Source: Chlorobium sp.
GTDB lineage: Bacteria > Bacteroidota > Chlorobiia > Chlorobiales > Chlorobiaceae
Reading direction: 5' to 3'
Length of the DNA: 47,175 bases
Assembly (NCBI RefSeq): GCF_021740465.1
Contig: NZ_JAIOZR010000016.1
Span: 1 to 47,175 of the forward strand
In this document: piece after piece, positions 35,507-42,988 of the stretch
Layout of the letters: every line of letters begins with the position of its first letter
Numbering within the stretch: position 1 is the first letter of the stretch
Program-made: the position numbers and the translations under genes
Notes under the pieces: model-generated
What the model was told of the DNA's origin: nothing
The model's input: only the letters and a program-made list of their open reading frames with translations
Databases searched by the model: none

Positions 35507-36181
35507 CTACCGAAAACATTCAACCCGCCACACGCCGAGAGCCTTGTCGGCATAGGCTCCGTCTTCCTCGCAGCACCCTTCGAGCAGCAGTTTTTCCGGT
35601 TCAGGAAGAGAAAACGGCGGCTGGAGGAAATTAAGCGGCCTCCAGTTCCCGATCTCGATATCCGTATTGCTCCTCTCACTCCCAACGAAAGTAGTCATAA
35701 AGACATACCGGATGCAGCTTCTTGCAATATTGTGGAACACATCCATAATGGCGGCATAGGGCAGATGCACCAGGCAGTCGCGACAGAGCAGCGCATCACC
35801 GAAGGGAAGCGGATCGCACGTGAGATCGAGCACCCGGAATTCAGCATGCGGGTGCGATTCACGAAACAGGCGGCTGTTGCGCTCGATCACACCGGGCACA
35901 ATGTCGCCGCCGATATAGCGCCTGAAAGGATACTCGATACTGCTGAGCCAGGAAAAGTCACCGCACGGCATATCGAGCAGGATTGCAACGCCAAGCTCCT
36001 GAAACAGCAAGGGCAACTGCCGGCGCAGCTCCGCTGTGGCATCGAGCTGCGAGCCTACCCCGGAAAGGGATTCGTCACTTGCCCAGAGATTGTTGCGGTA
36101 AATGTAGTCGAACACCTCCTGAGCACCAAGTCCGCACAAGGTGTCGCGGACTTGGTGCTCAGCAATTGTAGGTGGCCGCAT
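35507..36181 (-). CDS. Class I SAM-dependent methyltransferase
   Basis: The 224-residue product (ATG 36181) has motif I ILLDMPCGDFSW, the end of strand 2 in YIGGDIVPGVI, a motif around VLDLTCDPLPFGD, and CRDCLVHLPYAAI. The N-terminal region FDYIYRNNLWASDESLSG matches a group of uncharacterised bacterial methyltransferases. The 5' end is odd: a perfect 15-bp inverted repeat covers codons 8-20, and a strong AGGAGG lies just after it at about 36115-36120, so the true start may be the GTG (Val22) at that point. It converges on the hybrid kinase gene with 46 bp between stops, so it is not in the same transcript. Confidence 0.75.
   Translation of the reverse strand: MRPPTIAEHQVRDTLCGLGAQEVFDYIYRNNLWASDESLSGVGSQLDATAELRRQLPLLFQELGVAILLDMPCGDFSWLSSIEYPFRRYIGGDIVPGVIERNSRLFRESHPHAEFRVLDLTCDPLPFGDALLCRDCLVHLPYAAIMDVFHNIARSCIRYVFMTTFVGSERSNTDIEIGNWRPLNFLQPPFSLPEPEKLLLEGCCEEDGAYADKALGVWRVECFR
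36121..36160. repeat. Perfect 15-bp inverted repeat at the 5' end of a methyltransferase gene
   Basis: GAGCACCAAGTCCGC (36121-36135) is the exact reverse complement of GCGGACTTGGTGCTC (36146-36160), with a 10-nt loop. It falls inside the annotated first codons of the minus-strand methyltransferase. A 15-bp GC-rich stem there would hinder translation if the upstream ATG were used, and could regulate or terminate transcription instead. Confidence 0.8.
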
Positions 36182-36252
36182 GGGGATACCGTATTGTAAA
36201 AAACACCAAGGCAAGAAAAACATCCGGCTCTCGACAAACGTTCTTCATGTTC

Positions 36253-37362
36253 TTACAGCACCCGGTCGAGCACCTCGACGATGCGAGTGGCGGCAGCGCC
36301 GTCCCATTTTTCCGGAATCTTGTTGCGCTTTGAACTGTGTGCGTGCTCTCCTGAATGTAGAATGTCGTCAATGCGGCTCATGATGTCCTCCTCGTCGACC
36401 CCGACAAGCACGTTGGTGCCGATTTCGATGGTGGCGGGACGTGCGGTGTTGTCCATCATGGTTAGACAGGGCACATTCATGACTGTCGACTCCGCCTGCA
36501 GCTCTTCGGAATCGGTGATAAGCAGTACCGAGTCCCTCAAAAGCGCCAGCAGTCCGGCATGGCCGGGATGCGCAATCATCACGAGACCCTCCACCCCGCT
36601 GAACGCCTTGTCCAGCTTGTGCTGTTTCATGATATCCTCAAGCCCGGCGGCAAGGGGCACAAGAACGGTGGTCAGGCCCGACATTTTCTTCAGCAGCCGG
36701 AGGGTCATTTCAAGAGGCTCTCTGGCGGCAATTGCTCCTGCCGGGTTCAGCAGCACGAGTGCATACTTTTTCGGCTGGAGACCCAGTTCGGCCGCAAGGG
36801 TTACCCGCTCGGCCTGCTCCATCAGGGCGACAAGCGTATCGATGGAAAGATTTCCGGAAAAGAAAACCTTTTCATCGGCAACTCCTTCGTTAATCAGATT
36901 GTACTCGCCGCTGTGCTCGCTTATGAAGTGAAGATCCGCTATGGAGTCGATAAGAATACGGTTGATTTCGTCTGCGTCGCTACGGTCGTGAGAGCGCAGT
37001 CCCGCATCGGCCACTGCGACCGGTATACCGGACTTCGTTGCGGCAAGTGCTGCCCCGAGAGCGGCGTTGTCGCTTCCGCACACCATCACGAGAGCCGGAA
37101 GCTCCCGGGCGAGAACGGTTTCCATGCCGGTTATCACCAGGGCAAGCTGCTGAACCGGGGAATCGTCACCAAGGGTAAGCGTGTGGCACGCTTCGCCTAT
37201 ACCGAAACAGCTCGACAGCTCCCTGCTGAGGGGTTCTGCACTTTTTGGTGAAGCGAAAACCGCAACAGGCCTGAATGTCCCGTTTTTTTTCAATGCATTA
37301 TATAGGGGTGCGAGTAAAAGAGCGCCTGGCTTGCCGCCGGCGGCCAATAGTAATTTTTTCAC
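36253..37362 (-). CDS. UDP-N-acetylglucosamine 2-epimerase-like protein (WecB family)
   Basis: The 369-residue product has the two-Rossmann-domain epimerase layout: an N-terminal MKKLLLAAGGKPGALLLAPLY, VCGSDNAALGAALAA (normally GDxxTxLA), AGLRSHDRSDADEINRIL (family: HVEAGLRS...PEEINR), an ISEHSGEYNLINEGV segment, and a C-terminal nucleotide-binding half (ITDSEELQAESTVMNVPCLTM, TARPATIEIGTN). The EINR glutamate is kept, but the usual HVEAG is VADAG, a Glu-to-Asp change at an active-site position. It either makes UDP-ManNAc or has drifted to another sugar nucleotide. No polysaccharide cluster surrounds it. It is divergent from the OstA-like gene. Confidence 0.82.
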   Translation of the reverse strand: MKKLLLAAGGKPGALLLAPLYNALKKNGTFRPVAVFASPKSAEPLSRELSSCFGIGEACHTLTLGDDSPVQQLALVITGMETVLARELPALVMVCGSDNAALGAALAATKSGIPVAVADAGLRSHDRSDADEINRILIDSIADLHFISEHSGEYNLINEGVADEKVFFSGNLSIDTLVALMEQAERVTLAAELGLQPKKYALVLLNPAGAIAAREPLEMTLRLLKKMSGLTTVLVPLAAGLEDIMKQHKLDKAFSGVEGLVMIAHPGHAGLLALLRDSVLLITDSEELQAESTVMNVPCLTMMDNTARPATIEIGTNVLVGVDEEDIMSRIDDILHSGEHAHSSKRNKIPEKWDGAAATRIVEVLDRVL

Positions 37363-37498
37363 AGTAAAAACAAAGCTTTGTTACATTAGGATAAAGATCT
37401 TTCATGAACACCTTCCGACAGCTGCAGGAGACCCGCATTGCATTGCCGGACTCCCGCTTTCGAGTATGGTACAGGTACCAGGAAAAACAAATGATTCA

Positions 37499-38422
37499 AT
37501 GAGAAAAGTTTCTTCACTACCGTTATTCACCGCTTTTCTGCTGCTTTTTATGGCTGCATCCGTCCCGGTACCGGTTCATAATACACTGCAGGCGGAACAA
37601 AAGAAAATTATTCTCCTGAACGCCGACACCATTGAAGGCGGTGAAACCTCCGGCGGCGCTACGCCGCAGCCCTTCCGCTCGGTGATCGGCAATGTGCGCT
37701 TTCAGCACGGCACCGTAACCCTTGCCTGCGACCGCGCCACCGAATATGAAGAGGAAAAGAAGATTGCGCTCTCGGGCAACATCGTCATAACCGACAACGA
37801 GGTTGAGGTCTATGCCGATAACGGGCTCTACTACCCCGACACCGAGCAGGGAGAACTGAGGGGAAACGTCCGGGGAAGAATGCGCGACGGAAGCCTGATG
37901 GCCAAAGCGCACAAAGCCGTGATCGAAAAAAAGAACAACCGGCTCTGGCTCTACGAGGATGCTGTCGCCTGGGGGAAAAATGAGCAGCTCAGCGGCGAAA
38001 TTCTTATGGTGCATCTGAAAGAGAGCGGAGGAACGAAAAAAAAACAGACAGTCGATGAAGTTCAGGCGCACAAGAACGCACTGCTGGCAGCAAGGGATAC
38101 CCTTTCGGCAAACCCTGTGCTCTACAACCAGATGAGCGGCGCAAAAATGGTAATCACCATGAACGACAACGCAAAAATATCGGGTGTGACCGTGACCGGG
38201 CAGGCAGAAAGCCTTTTCCACCTCTACAACGAAGAAAACGAGCCCTCGGGCATCAACTATTCAAGCGGAAAGGTGATCCGGATGTTCTTCATCAACGGGA
38301 AACTGGACAGGGTGAAAGTAACCGAAAACGTCGAAGGAAAGCAGTACCCCGATTCATATAGGGGAAACAGCAAAATCAATCTGAGAAAGTTCATCTGGAG
38401 GGAGCGGGAAAAACCGTTTTAA
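37499..38422 (+). CDS. OstA/LptA-like LPS transport periplasmic protein
   Basis: The 307-residue protein starts MRKVSSLPLFTAFLLLFMAA, a signal peptide cleaved near residue 31. It then follows the OstA beta-jellyroll pattern: ILLNADTIEGGE, VIGNVRFQHGTVTLACDRATEYEEEKKIALSGNIVITDNEVEVYADNG read in segments, then ELRGNVRGRMRDGSLMA. LptA-type proteins carry lipopolysaccharide across the periplasm to LptD. At 307 residues it is longer than E. coli LptA and may be an LptA/LptC-like or Bacteroidetes/Chlorobi-type OstA protein. The start is set by the signal peptide. Confidence 0.82.
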   Translation: MRKVSSLPLFTAFLLLFMAASVPVPVHNTLQAEQKKIILLNADTIEGGETSGGATPQPFRSVIGNVRFQHGTVTLACDRATEYEEEKKIALSGNIVITDNEVEVYADNGLYYPDTEQGELRGNVRGRMRDGSLMAKAHKAVIEKKNNRLWLYEDAVAWGKNEQLSGEILMVHLKESGGTKKKQTVDEVQAHKNALLAARDTLSANPVLYNQMSGAKMVITMNDNAKISGVTVTGQAESLFHLYNEENEPSGINYSSGKVIRMFFINGKLDRVKVTENVEGKQYPDSYRGNSKINLRKFIWREREKPF

Positions 38423-38446
38423 CCGGACCCGACGCCCCAAACGAAA

Positions 38447-38473
38447 AAGCCTCCCCGTTTTGCGGGAAGGCTT
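38447..38473 (-). terminator. Terminator between the OstA-like gene and the FmdB gene
   Basis: AAGCCTCCCCG (38447-38457) pairs with CGGGAAGGCTT (38463-38473) with one mismatch and a short loop. On the minus strand the stem is followed by TTTTTCGTTT, so it mainly ends the FmdB-type gene. It also follows the OstA-like stop and may act both ways. Confidence 0.75.
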
Positions 38474-38502
38474 CCTGTAGGCAGGCCTTTTCGGGACAAC
38501 GT

Positions 38503-38760
38503 CTATTTGGCGAAGGGACAGCTGCCGGTGGAACAGCCGCCTGATGGGGCCGAGGGTGTTGAAGGTGCGCTCTTGCTGCCGCAATAGTCTGTGCCGTGGA
38601 AGCCCGAACCCTTGAGCACAAAACCGCCCGATGCGCTGATCACCCGTTCGAGAGCCTCTTTCTCGCATTTGGGGCATTTGGTGAGCGCGTCGTCGGTCAT
38701 CTTCTGGAATACTTCGAGTTCGTTTCCGCAGCTTGAACAACGGTACTGATAGGTTGGCAT
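38503..38760 (-). CDS. FmdB-family zinc-ribbon protein
   Basis: The 85-residue product opens [20 protein letters not shown] with CxxC, followed by [20 protein letters not shown] with the second CxxC: a four-Cys zinc ribbon of the FmdB/regulatory-protein family. The tail is Ser/Pro/Gly-rich with two further Cys ([12 protein letters not shown]). A good AAGGAGG ribbon-binding ribosome site precedes ATG 38760. The family is thought to act in small-protein metal or nucleic-acid binding, but no precise role is known. Confidence 0.9.
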   Translation of the reverse strand: MPTYQYRCSSCGNELEVFQKMTDDALTKCPKCEKEALERVISASGGFVLKGSGFHGTDYCGSKSAPSTPSAPSGGCSTGSCPFAK

Positions 38761-39004
38761 TATTAATTCCTCCTTGATTAACAGGAATCTCTCCAAACCG
38801 GCCTCCGGGCTCAAACCGCCCGTGGCAATTTACAGAGATTTCACTATACGTTATACGTTATCGATTCTACAGGACAACCATGAACGGACGTTGTGCGTTC
38901 CGTCGCAAAGTTTCTGTATCGCATGCCTGCAATGGGAATTTCCGCTCCGGAGAGCGAAAGCTTTCGTATATAACTATATTTCCAAAAATAAAAAAGTTCC
39001 CGCC

Positions 39005-39790
39005 GTGATCGTCAAAACCCGAGCCGTGGTACTCAGAGAGATCAAGTACCGCGACCAGTCGAAGATCTGTACGCTCTTCACCAGGGAGTTCGGCAAAATC
39101 ACGGTAATTCTCAAGGGAGCGCGAAACCCGAAAAGCCGCCTGTCGGGAAAATTCAGCCCCGGCAGCGTGCTCGATATCGTGCTCTACAGAAAGCCAAACC
39201 GCGAGGTACAACTGGTAAGCGAAGGCAGTCTGGTACACAGCCCGCTCACCTCCGAGCCGCACATGGAAAGGTTCGCGGCCATGTATCGTATTGTAGATAT
39301 GGTAAGCAGCGCCGTTGACGGTGAAGAGAAAAACCTGCCGCTTTTCGAACTGCTTGAAGGAACACTCGAAGCGCTTTACCGGACAAAAAACCGCTTCGAG
39401 CTTCTGGTTGCATGGTTCCTGCTTCGCCTTGTTTCCATAATGGGCTTCGAGCCCTCCCTTCTGCGGTGCGTGTTCAGCGACCAGGAGATAGCTCCGGTCG
39501 TGGAGACAATGAGGCTTTGCGAGCTGCTCTTCGTGATGAATCCCGGCGGCATTGCCCTGCCCGGTGCGGCACTGCGCCGCACTGCCGTGCAGCGCGCCAT
39601 CTCCCCCGATGCCTACCGCCTGCTCTGCGACATTGCAGCATCACCGCTTTCGGACCTCGAGGGCGCAAATGCAGGCGAAACCGAAACAACGATGCTCTGC
39701 AGCCTGCTCGACGAGTATTGCGCCCTCCACCTTGAACATGTGCCGCGAAAGAGAAACGTTGCCGTTGTCGCACAAATGCTCTCGAAATAA
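39005..39790 (+). CDS. recO: DNA repair protein RecO
   Basis: The 261-residue protein has the RecO N-terminal OB fold (VKTRAVVLREIKYRDQSKICTLFTR in segments, GKITVILKGARNPKSRL, LDIVLYRKPNREVQLVSE) and the helical C-terminal region (ELLVAWFLLRLVSIMGFEPSL). RecO works with RecR to load RecA on single-stranded DNA and anneals strands. GTG 39005 is chosen from the family start (VIVKTRAVVL); the frame stays open upstream to 38774 but that part is not protein-like. A short AACCC/GGGTT hairpin with T-run follows the stop. hemL lies 160 bp downstream. Confidence 0.9.
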   Translation: MIVKTRAVVLREIKYRDQSKICTLFTREFGKITVILKGARNPKSRLSGKFSPGSVLDIVLYRKPNREVQLVSEGSLVHSPLTSEPHMERFAAMYRIVDMVSSAVDGEEKNLPLFELLEGTLEALYRTKNRFELLVAWFLLRLVSIMGFEPSLLRCVFSDQEIAPVVETMRLCELLFVMNPGGIALPGAALRRTAVQRAISPDAYRLLCDIAASPLSDLEGANAGETETTMLCSLLDEYCALHLEHVPRKRNVAVVAQMLSK

Positions 39791-39950
39791 CCCCCATTGG
39801 AACTCTAAGGGTTTTTATATCTGCGGGATGATTTATATCTTGGAGGATATTTTTCCTGGACGGCGCCTCAAGTAAATCTTCACAGGTTCCAATAGAGACA
39901 TAGTGTCTTTTCTCGTTACCTAATCTAATTTCAAAACAGAACTGCTCGAC

Positions 39951-41246
39951 ATGCCTCAGCTAACCAAATCTGCAGAGCTCTTTGAGCTTGCAAAGAAGTT
40001 CATTCCCGGCGGCGTCAACTCCCCGGTCCGTGCGTTCAAATCCGTTGGCGGAACCCCGATCTACATGGCCAAGGGTGAAGGCGCCTACATGACAGATGTT
40101 GACGGCAACACCTACCTGGATTATGTCGGGTCATGGGGCCCGTTCATTCTCGGAAGCATGCAGCCCCGCGTAACTGCAGCCATTGAATACACCCTGCGGA
40201 ACATCGGCAGCAGCTTCGGCACGCCGATCGAAATGGAAATCGAAATCGCCGAGCTGCTCTCCAGAATCGTACCATCCATCGAAATGGTGCGCATGGTGAA
40301 CAGCGGCACCGAGGCAACCATGTCGGCCGTGCGGCTTGCACGCGGTTACACCGGCCGTGACAAAATCATCAAATTCGAAGGCTGCTACCACGGCCATGGC
40401 GACAGCTTCCTCATCAAGGCAGGTTCAGGCGTACTGACCCTCGGCTCCCCGGACAGCCCCGGCGTCACCAAAGGCACTGCCGCGGACACCCTGAACGCCA
40501 CCTATAACGATATCGAATCGGTCAGACTGCTGGTCAACGAGAACAAAGGCGACATCGCCGCCATCATCATCGAGCCGGTAGCAGGCAACACCGGCGTCAT
40601 TCCGGCCAAGAAAGAGTTCCTCGTTGCTCTGCGTGAGCTTTGCGACCAGGAAGGCATCATCCTGATTTTCGACGAGGTCATGTGCGGCTTCCGGGTTGCC
40701 CTCGGCGGCGCTCAGGAGCTTTATGGCGTCACCCCTGACCTCACCACGATGGGCAAAATCATCGGCGGCGGTCTGCCGGTCGGCGCATTCGGCGGCAAAC
40801 GCCAGATTATGGAGAACGTCGCCCCTCTCGGCGCGGTCTACCAGGCCGGCACCCTTTCAGGCAACCCGCTTGCCCTGACTGCTGGTCTGGAAACCCTGAA
40901 AATCCTCATGGAGGAGAATCCCTATCCTGAACTCGAAAGGAAAGCGGCATTCCTCGAAGCAGGCTTCAGGGAGAACATGCAGAAACTCGGTCTGAACTAC
41001 GTGCAGAACCGTGTAGGCTCCATGGCCTGCCTCTTCTTTACCGAAACGCCTGTTGTGGACTACAAGAGCGCCATCACCGCCGACTCCGCGAAATACGGCA
41101 AGTACTTCCACTCCATGCTCGACCAGGGCATCTACCTTGCCCCGTCGCAGTTCGAGGCCATGTTCACCAGCTTCGTGCATACCGAAGAGGATCTGGAAAA
41201 AACCGTCAAGGCGAACTACAACGCCCTCGTCGCCGCGCACCAGTAA
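39951..41246 (+). CDS. hemL: Glutamate-1-semialdehyde 2,1-aminomutase
   Basis: The 431-residue PLP enzyme shows the GSAM landmarks: FIPGGVNSPVRAFKSVGG, VNSGTEATMSAVRLARGYTG, YHGHGDSFLIKAGSG, IFDEVMCGFRVA, and the Schiff-base lysine Lys269 in TTMGKIIGGGLPVGAFGG. It makes 5-aminolevulinate from glutamate-1-semialdehyde in the C5 pathway, feeding heme, vitamin B12 and the large bacteriochlorophyll demand of chlorosomes. It has its own strong terminator, so it is probably monocistronic or the end of a recO-hemL transcript. Confidence 0.97.
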   Translation: MPQLTKSAELFELAKKFIPGGVNSPVRAFKSVGGTPIYMAKGEGAYMTDVDGNTYLDYVGSWGPFILGSMQPRVTAAIEYTLRNIGSSFGTPIEMEIEIAELLSRIVPSIEMVRMVNSGTEATMSAVRLARGYTGRDKIIKFEGCYHGHGDSFLIKAGSGVLTLGSPDSPGVTKGTAADTLNATYNDIESVRLLVNENKGDIAAIIIEPVAGNTGVIPAKKEFLVALRELCDQEGIILIFDEVMCGFRVALGGAQELYGVTPDLTTMGKIIGGGLPVGAFGGKRQIMENVAPLGAVYQAGTLSGNPLALTAGLETLKILMEENPYPELERKAAFLEAGFRENMQKLGLNYVQNRVGSMACLFFTETPVVDYKSAITADSAKYGKYFHSMLDQGIYLAPSQFEAMFTSFVHTEEDLEKTVKANYNALVAAHQ

Positions 41247-41266
41247 GGCTGAGCAAAACGGCACAC

Positions 41267-41298
41267 AAAAAAGGGAGGTTTTCCAGCCTCCCTTTTTT
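41267..41298. terminator. Bidirectional intrinsic terminator
   Basis: AAAAAAGGGAGG (41267-41278) and CCTCCCTTTTTT (41287-41298) form a perfect stem with an 8-nt loop, flanked by A- and T-runs. It serves hemL on the plus strand and the crcB/DUF190 unit on the minus strand. Confidence 0.95.
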
Positions 41299-41323
41299 AT
41301 TTTCCGCTTTTACGGTGGCGCAT

Positions 41324-41662
41324 TCACTCGATAAAGGCAACATCGACCTCCTCGCGCGTCACCATAGCCCGATACCCCGACTCCCTTATCAAGGGCTGCA
41401 GAAGGGAAAAAAAACTTCCGATTTTTTCCGGAGTATCGACAAGTTCAACCACCATGGGCAGGTTAACGCCGAGTTCAATGAGCTTGGCGGTGTGCAGCTT
41501 CTGATCGTGACCGTAAGAGAGTACGCCTTTGAACACAGTGGCTCCGGCGATGCCCTGCTGCATGGCTTCATGCACGATTGCCTCGTAAAGGGGACGATGG
41601 GCAAGTTTCGCCTGTTCGCCCGTGTAGATGCGGAGCCGTTCGCAGGTATGCAGTTCCATCAT
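41324..41662 (-). CDS. DUF190-family protein linked to fluoride channel
   Basis: The 112-residue protein (CERLRIYTGEQAKLAHRPLY, GIAGATVFKGVLSYG, PMVVELVDTPEKIGSFF) is a DUF190 protein with a PII-like ferredoxin fold. Its ATG overlaps the crcB stop as ATGA, so the two are translationally coupled. DUF190 genes are often next to or fused with crcB; a regulatory role in fluoride or cation handling is supposed but unproven. A second ATG at 41659 is equally possible as start. Confidence 0.92.
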   Translation of the reverse strand: MMELHTCERLRIYTGEQAKLAHRPLYEAIVHEAMQQGIAGATVFKGVLSYGHDQKLHTAKLIELGVNLPMVVELVDTPEKIGSFFSLLQPLIRESGYRAMVTREEVDVAFIE

Positions 41663-42042
41663 GTCCAGAGTTTTGCGGTGAGCATTCCTGAATAAAGGGC
41701 AAGAAATCCGCCGGCGATGCTGCCGGCAAGGTAAAGGGTTGTATAGAGCACCTGACCGTCCCTCATGAGCGCGGCGTTCTCGTACATGTAGGAGGAGAAA
41801 GTGGTGAAACCGCCGCAGAAGCCGGTTACCAGAAAAAGCCGGGTTTCGGGAGAAACAATGGTGGTTGAAACCGCCAGCTCGCTCAAAAGACCGATCAAAA
41901 AACTGCCGAGCATATTGACCGCAAAGGTGGCAAACGGAAACCCGCTGCCGGCAAAGGGCATGAGAAGCGCTACCAGATATCGGGCTCCCGAGCCGATAAA
42001 ACCGCCCACACCAACCAGCAGTACCGATGTTGCCGTTTTCAA
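41659..42042 (-). CDS. crcB: Fluoride channel CrcB/Fluc
   Basis: The 127-residue protein has four membrane segments and the CrcB signature: VGVGGFIGSGARYLVALL, FATFAVNMLGSFLIGLL, TGFCGGFTTFSSYMYE (the GfxGGxTTFSTf segment), and GSIAGGFLALYSG. It forms dual-topology dimers that let fluoride leave the cell. I place the start at TTG 42042 (LKTATSVLLVG), preceded by AGGGGG at seven bases, because this gives the normal family length. An ATG at 42099 would add 19 residues and abut the upstream gene. No fluoride riboswitch was recognised upstream. Confidence 0.9.
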   Translation of the reverse strand: MKTATSVLLVGVGGFIGSGARYLVALLMPFAGSGFPFATFAVNMLGSFLIGLLSELAVSTTIVSPETRLFLVTGFCGGFTTFSSYMYENAALMRDGQVLYTTLYLAGSIAGGFLALYSGMLTAKLWT

Positions 42043-42099
42043 GCTGTGGCCCCCTGAAAACCGGAGGTGGAAACAAAGGAGCGGAAGGTGGCTGAACAA

Positions 42100-42330
42100 T
42101 CAGCGCTCATGGCCGCACGTCTGTCGCTCCTCGATCCGCTTGTGGGCGCAGCACATCTCGTCGAGAATGCCGAGCAGGGTGTTGAAAACGCCGAGGCAAA
42201 TGATGGTCGGCGCCCAGAGGCCGATAAAAATGGCAATCAGCTCGTGGTTGGGTGCCGTGCCGAATATAAAGATATAGATCGACAACAGAATGGAAAGCCC
42301 GGCTCCGATGAAGTAGTAGAGTGGTTTCAT
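42100..42330 (-). CDS. Small membrane protein of the crcB unit
   Basis: The 76-residue product has two membrane segments (LYYFIGAGLSILLSIYIFIF and ELIAIFIGLWAPTIICLGVF) and a polar, Cys/His-containing tail (MCCAHKRIEERQTCGHE). It is on the same strand as crcB and ends where the longest possible crcB frame begins, so they are probably cotranscribed. I do not recognise the family. Confidence 0.65.
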   Translation of the reverse strand: MKPLYYFIGAGLSILLSIYIFIFGTAPNHELIAIFIGLWAPTIICLGVFNTLLGILDEMCCAHKRIEERQTCGHER

Positions 42331-42988
42331 AACCGCGTATGAATTAAATGCTGATGGATGTACTCGAATGTACTCATTCGCCTGCCGAGAAAAAAACCGC
42401 TCTTTCGGCTCCCTTTGTCCCGGAATGCGATCTTTTACGGACGGATTACCTTGAAAAACAAGAGGGGACTCATAGTAGACTATTAACAATTGTTGTTGCT
42501 TTTCTATATAAGGAAACATCAATGAAATATAGCGAACACCAAAATAAATCCATACACATATATATCAATACATCTATATGGTCATATATAAATAATCGAA
42601 AAAGTAATGCAAATCATTATAAAAATATCACTTATACAGGCGATCTTTCCTATGATTTTCATTTTGCATGATGTCGCAGCAACAATTATATTTATCACTT
42701 GTTCAATAATATTTACATCCATACGCCGTCACACCAAAGGAATTTCTCTTTACAGAAAACATTCCTTTTTCCGGCCTGGAAAAACATATTCGCGCTGCAA
42801 TAAGCAGGAATTTCATCCGGCTTGCCTGACGCAGCACTCTCTGATCTCTTTATACTTTTTTCGCCTGCTCCTCGCGCATGGCACCGGAAGATGCTCTCGA
42901 ATTCCTCCGGCAGAGGGCAGAAAGCCGAAAAAAACAGAAACTGAACAGTTCCAGTATTTCTATCAACACTCAGTAAGGAGCCTATCAC
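42331..42988. other. AT-rich intergenic region in front of psrABC
   Basis: About 650 bp lie between the crcB unit (minus) and psrA (plus). The part at 42480-42760 is strikingly AT-rich compared with its surroundings. A 49-codon frame at 42522-42671 (start MKYSEHQNKSIHIYIN) has AAGGA eight bases upstream but no family resemblance, and I do not count it as a gene. The region probably holds the psr promoter and regulator sites. AAGGAG at about 42975 is the psrA ribosome-binding site. Confidence 0.55.

Noticed and set aside
42522-42671. 49-codon frame with AAGGA upstream
   Set aside because: The ribosome-binding site is acceptable, but the sequence is low-complexity AT-rich and unlike any family I know. 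Kept only as a note.
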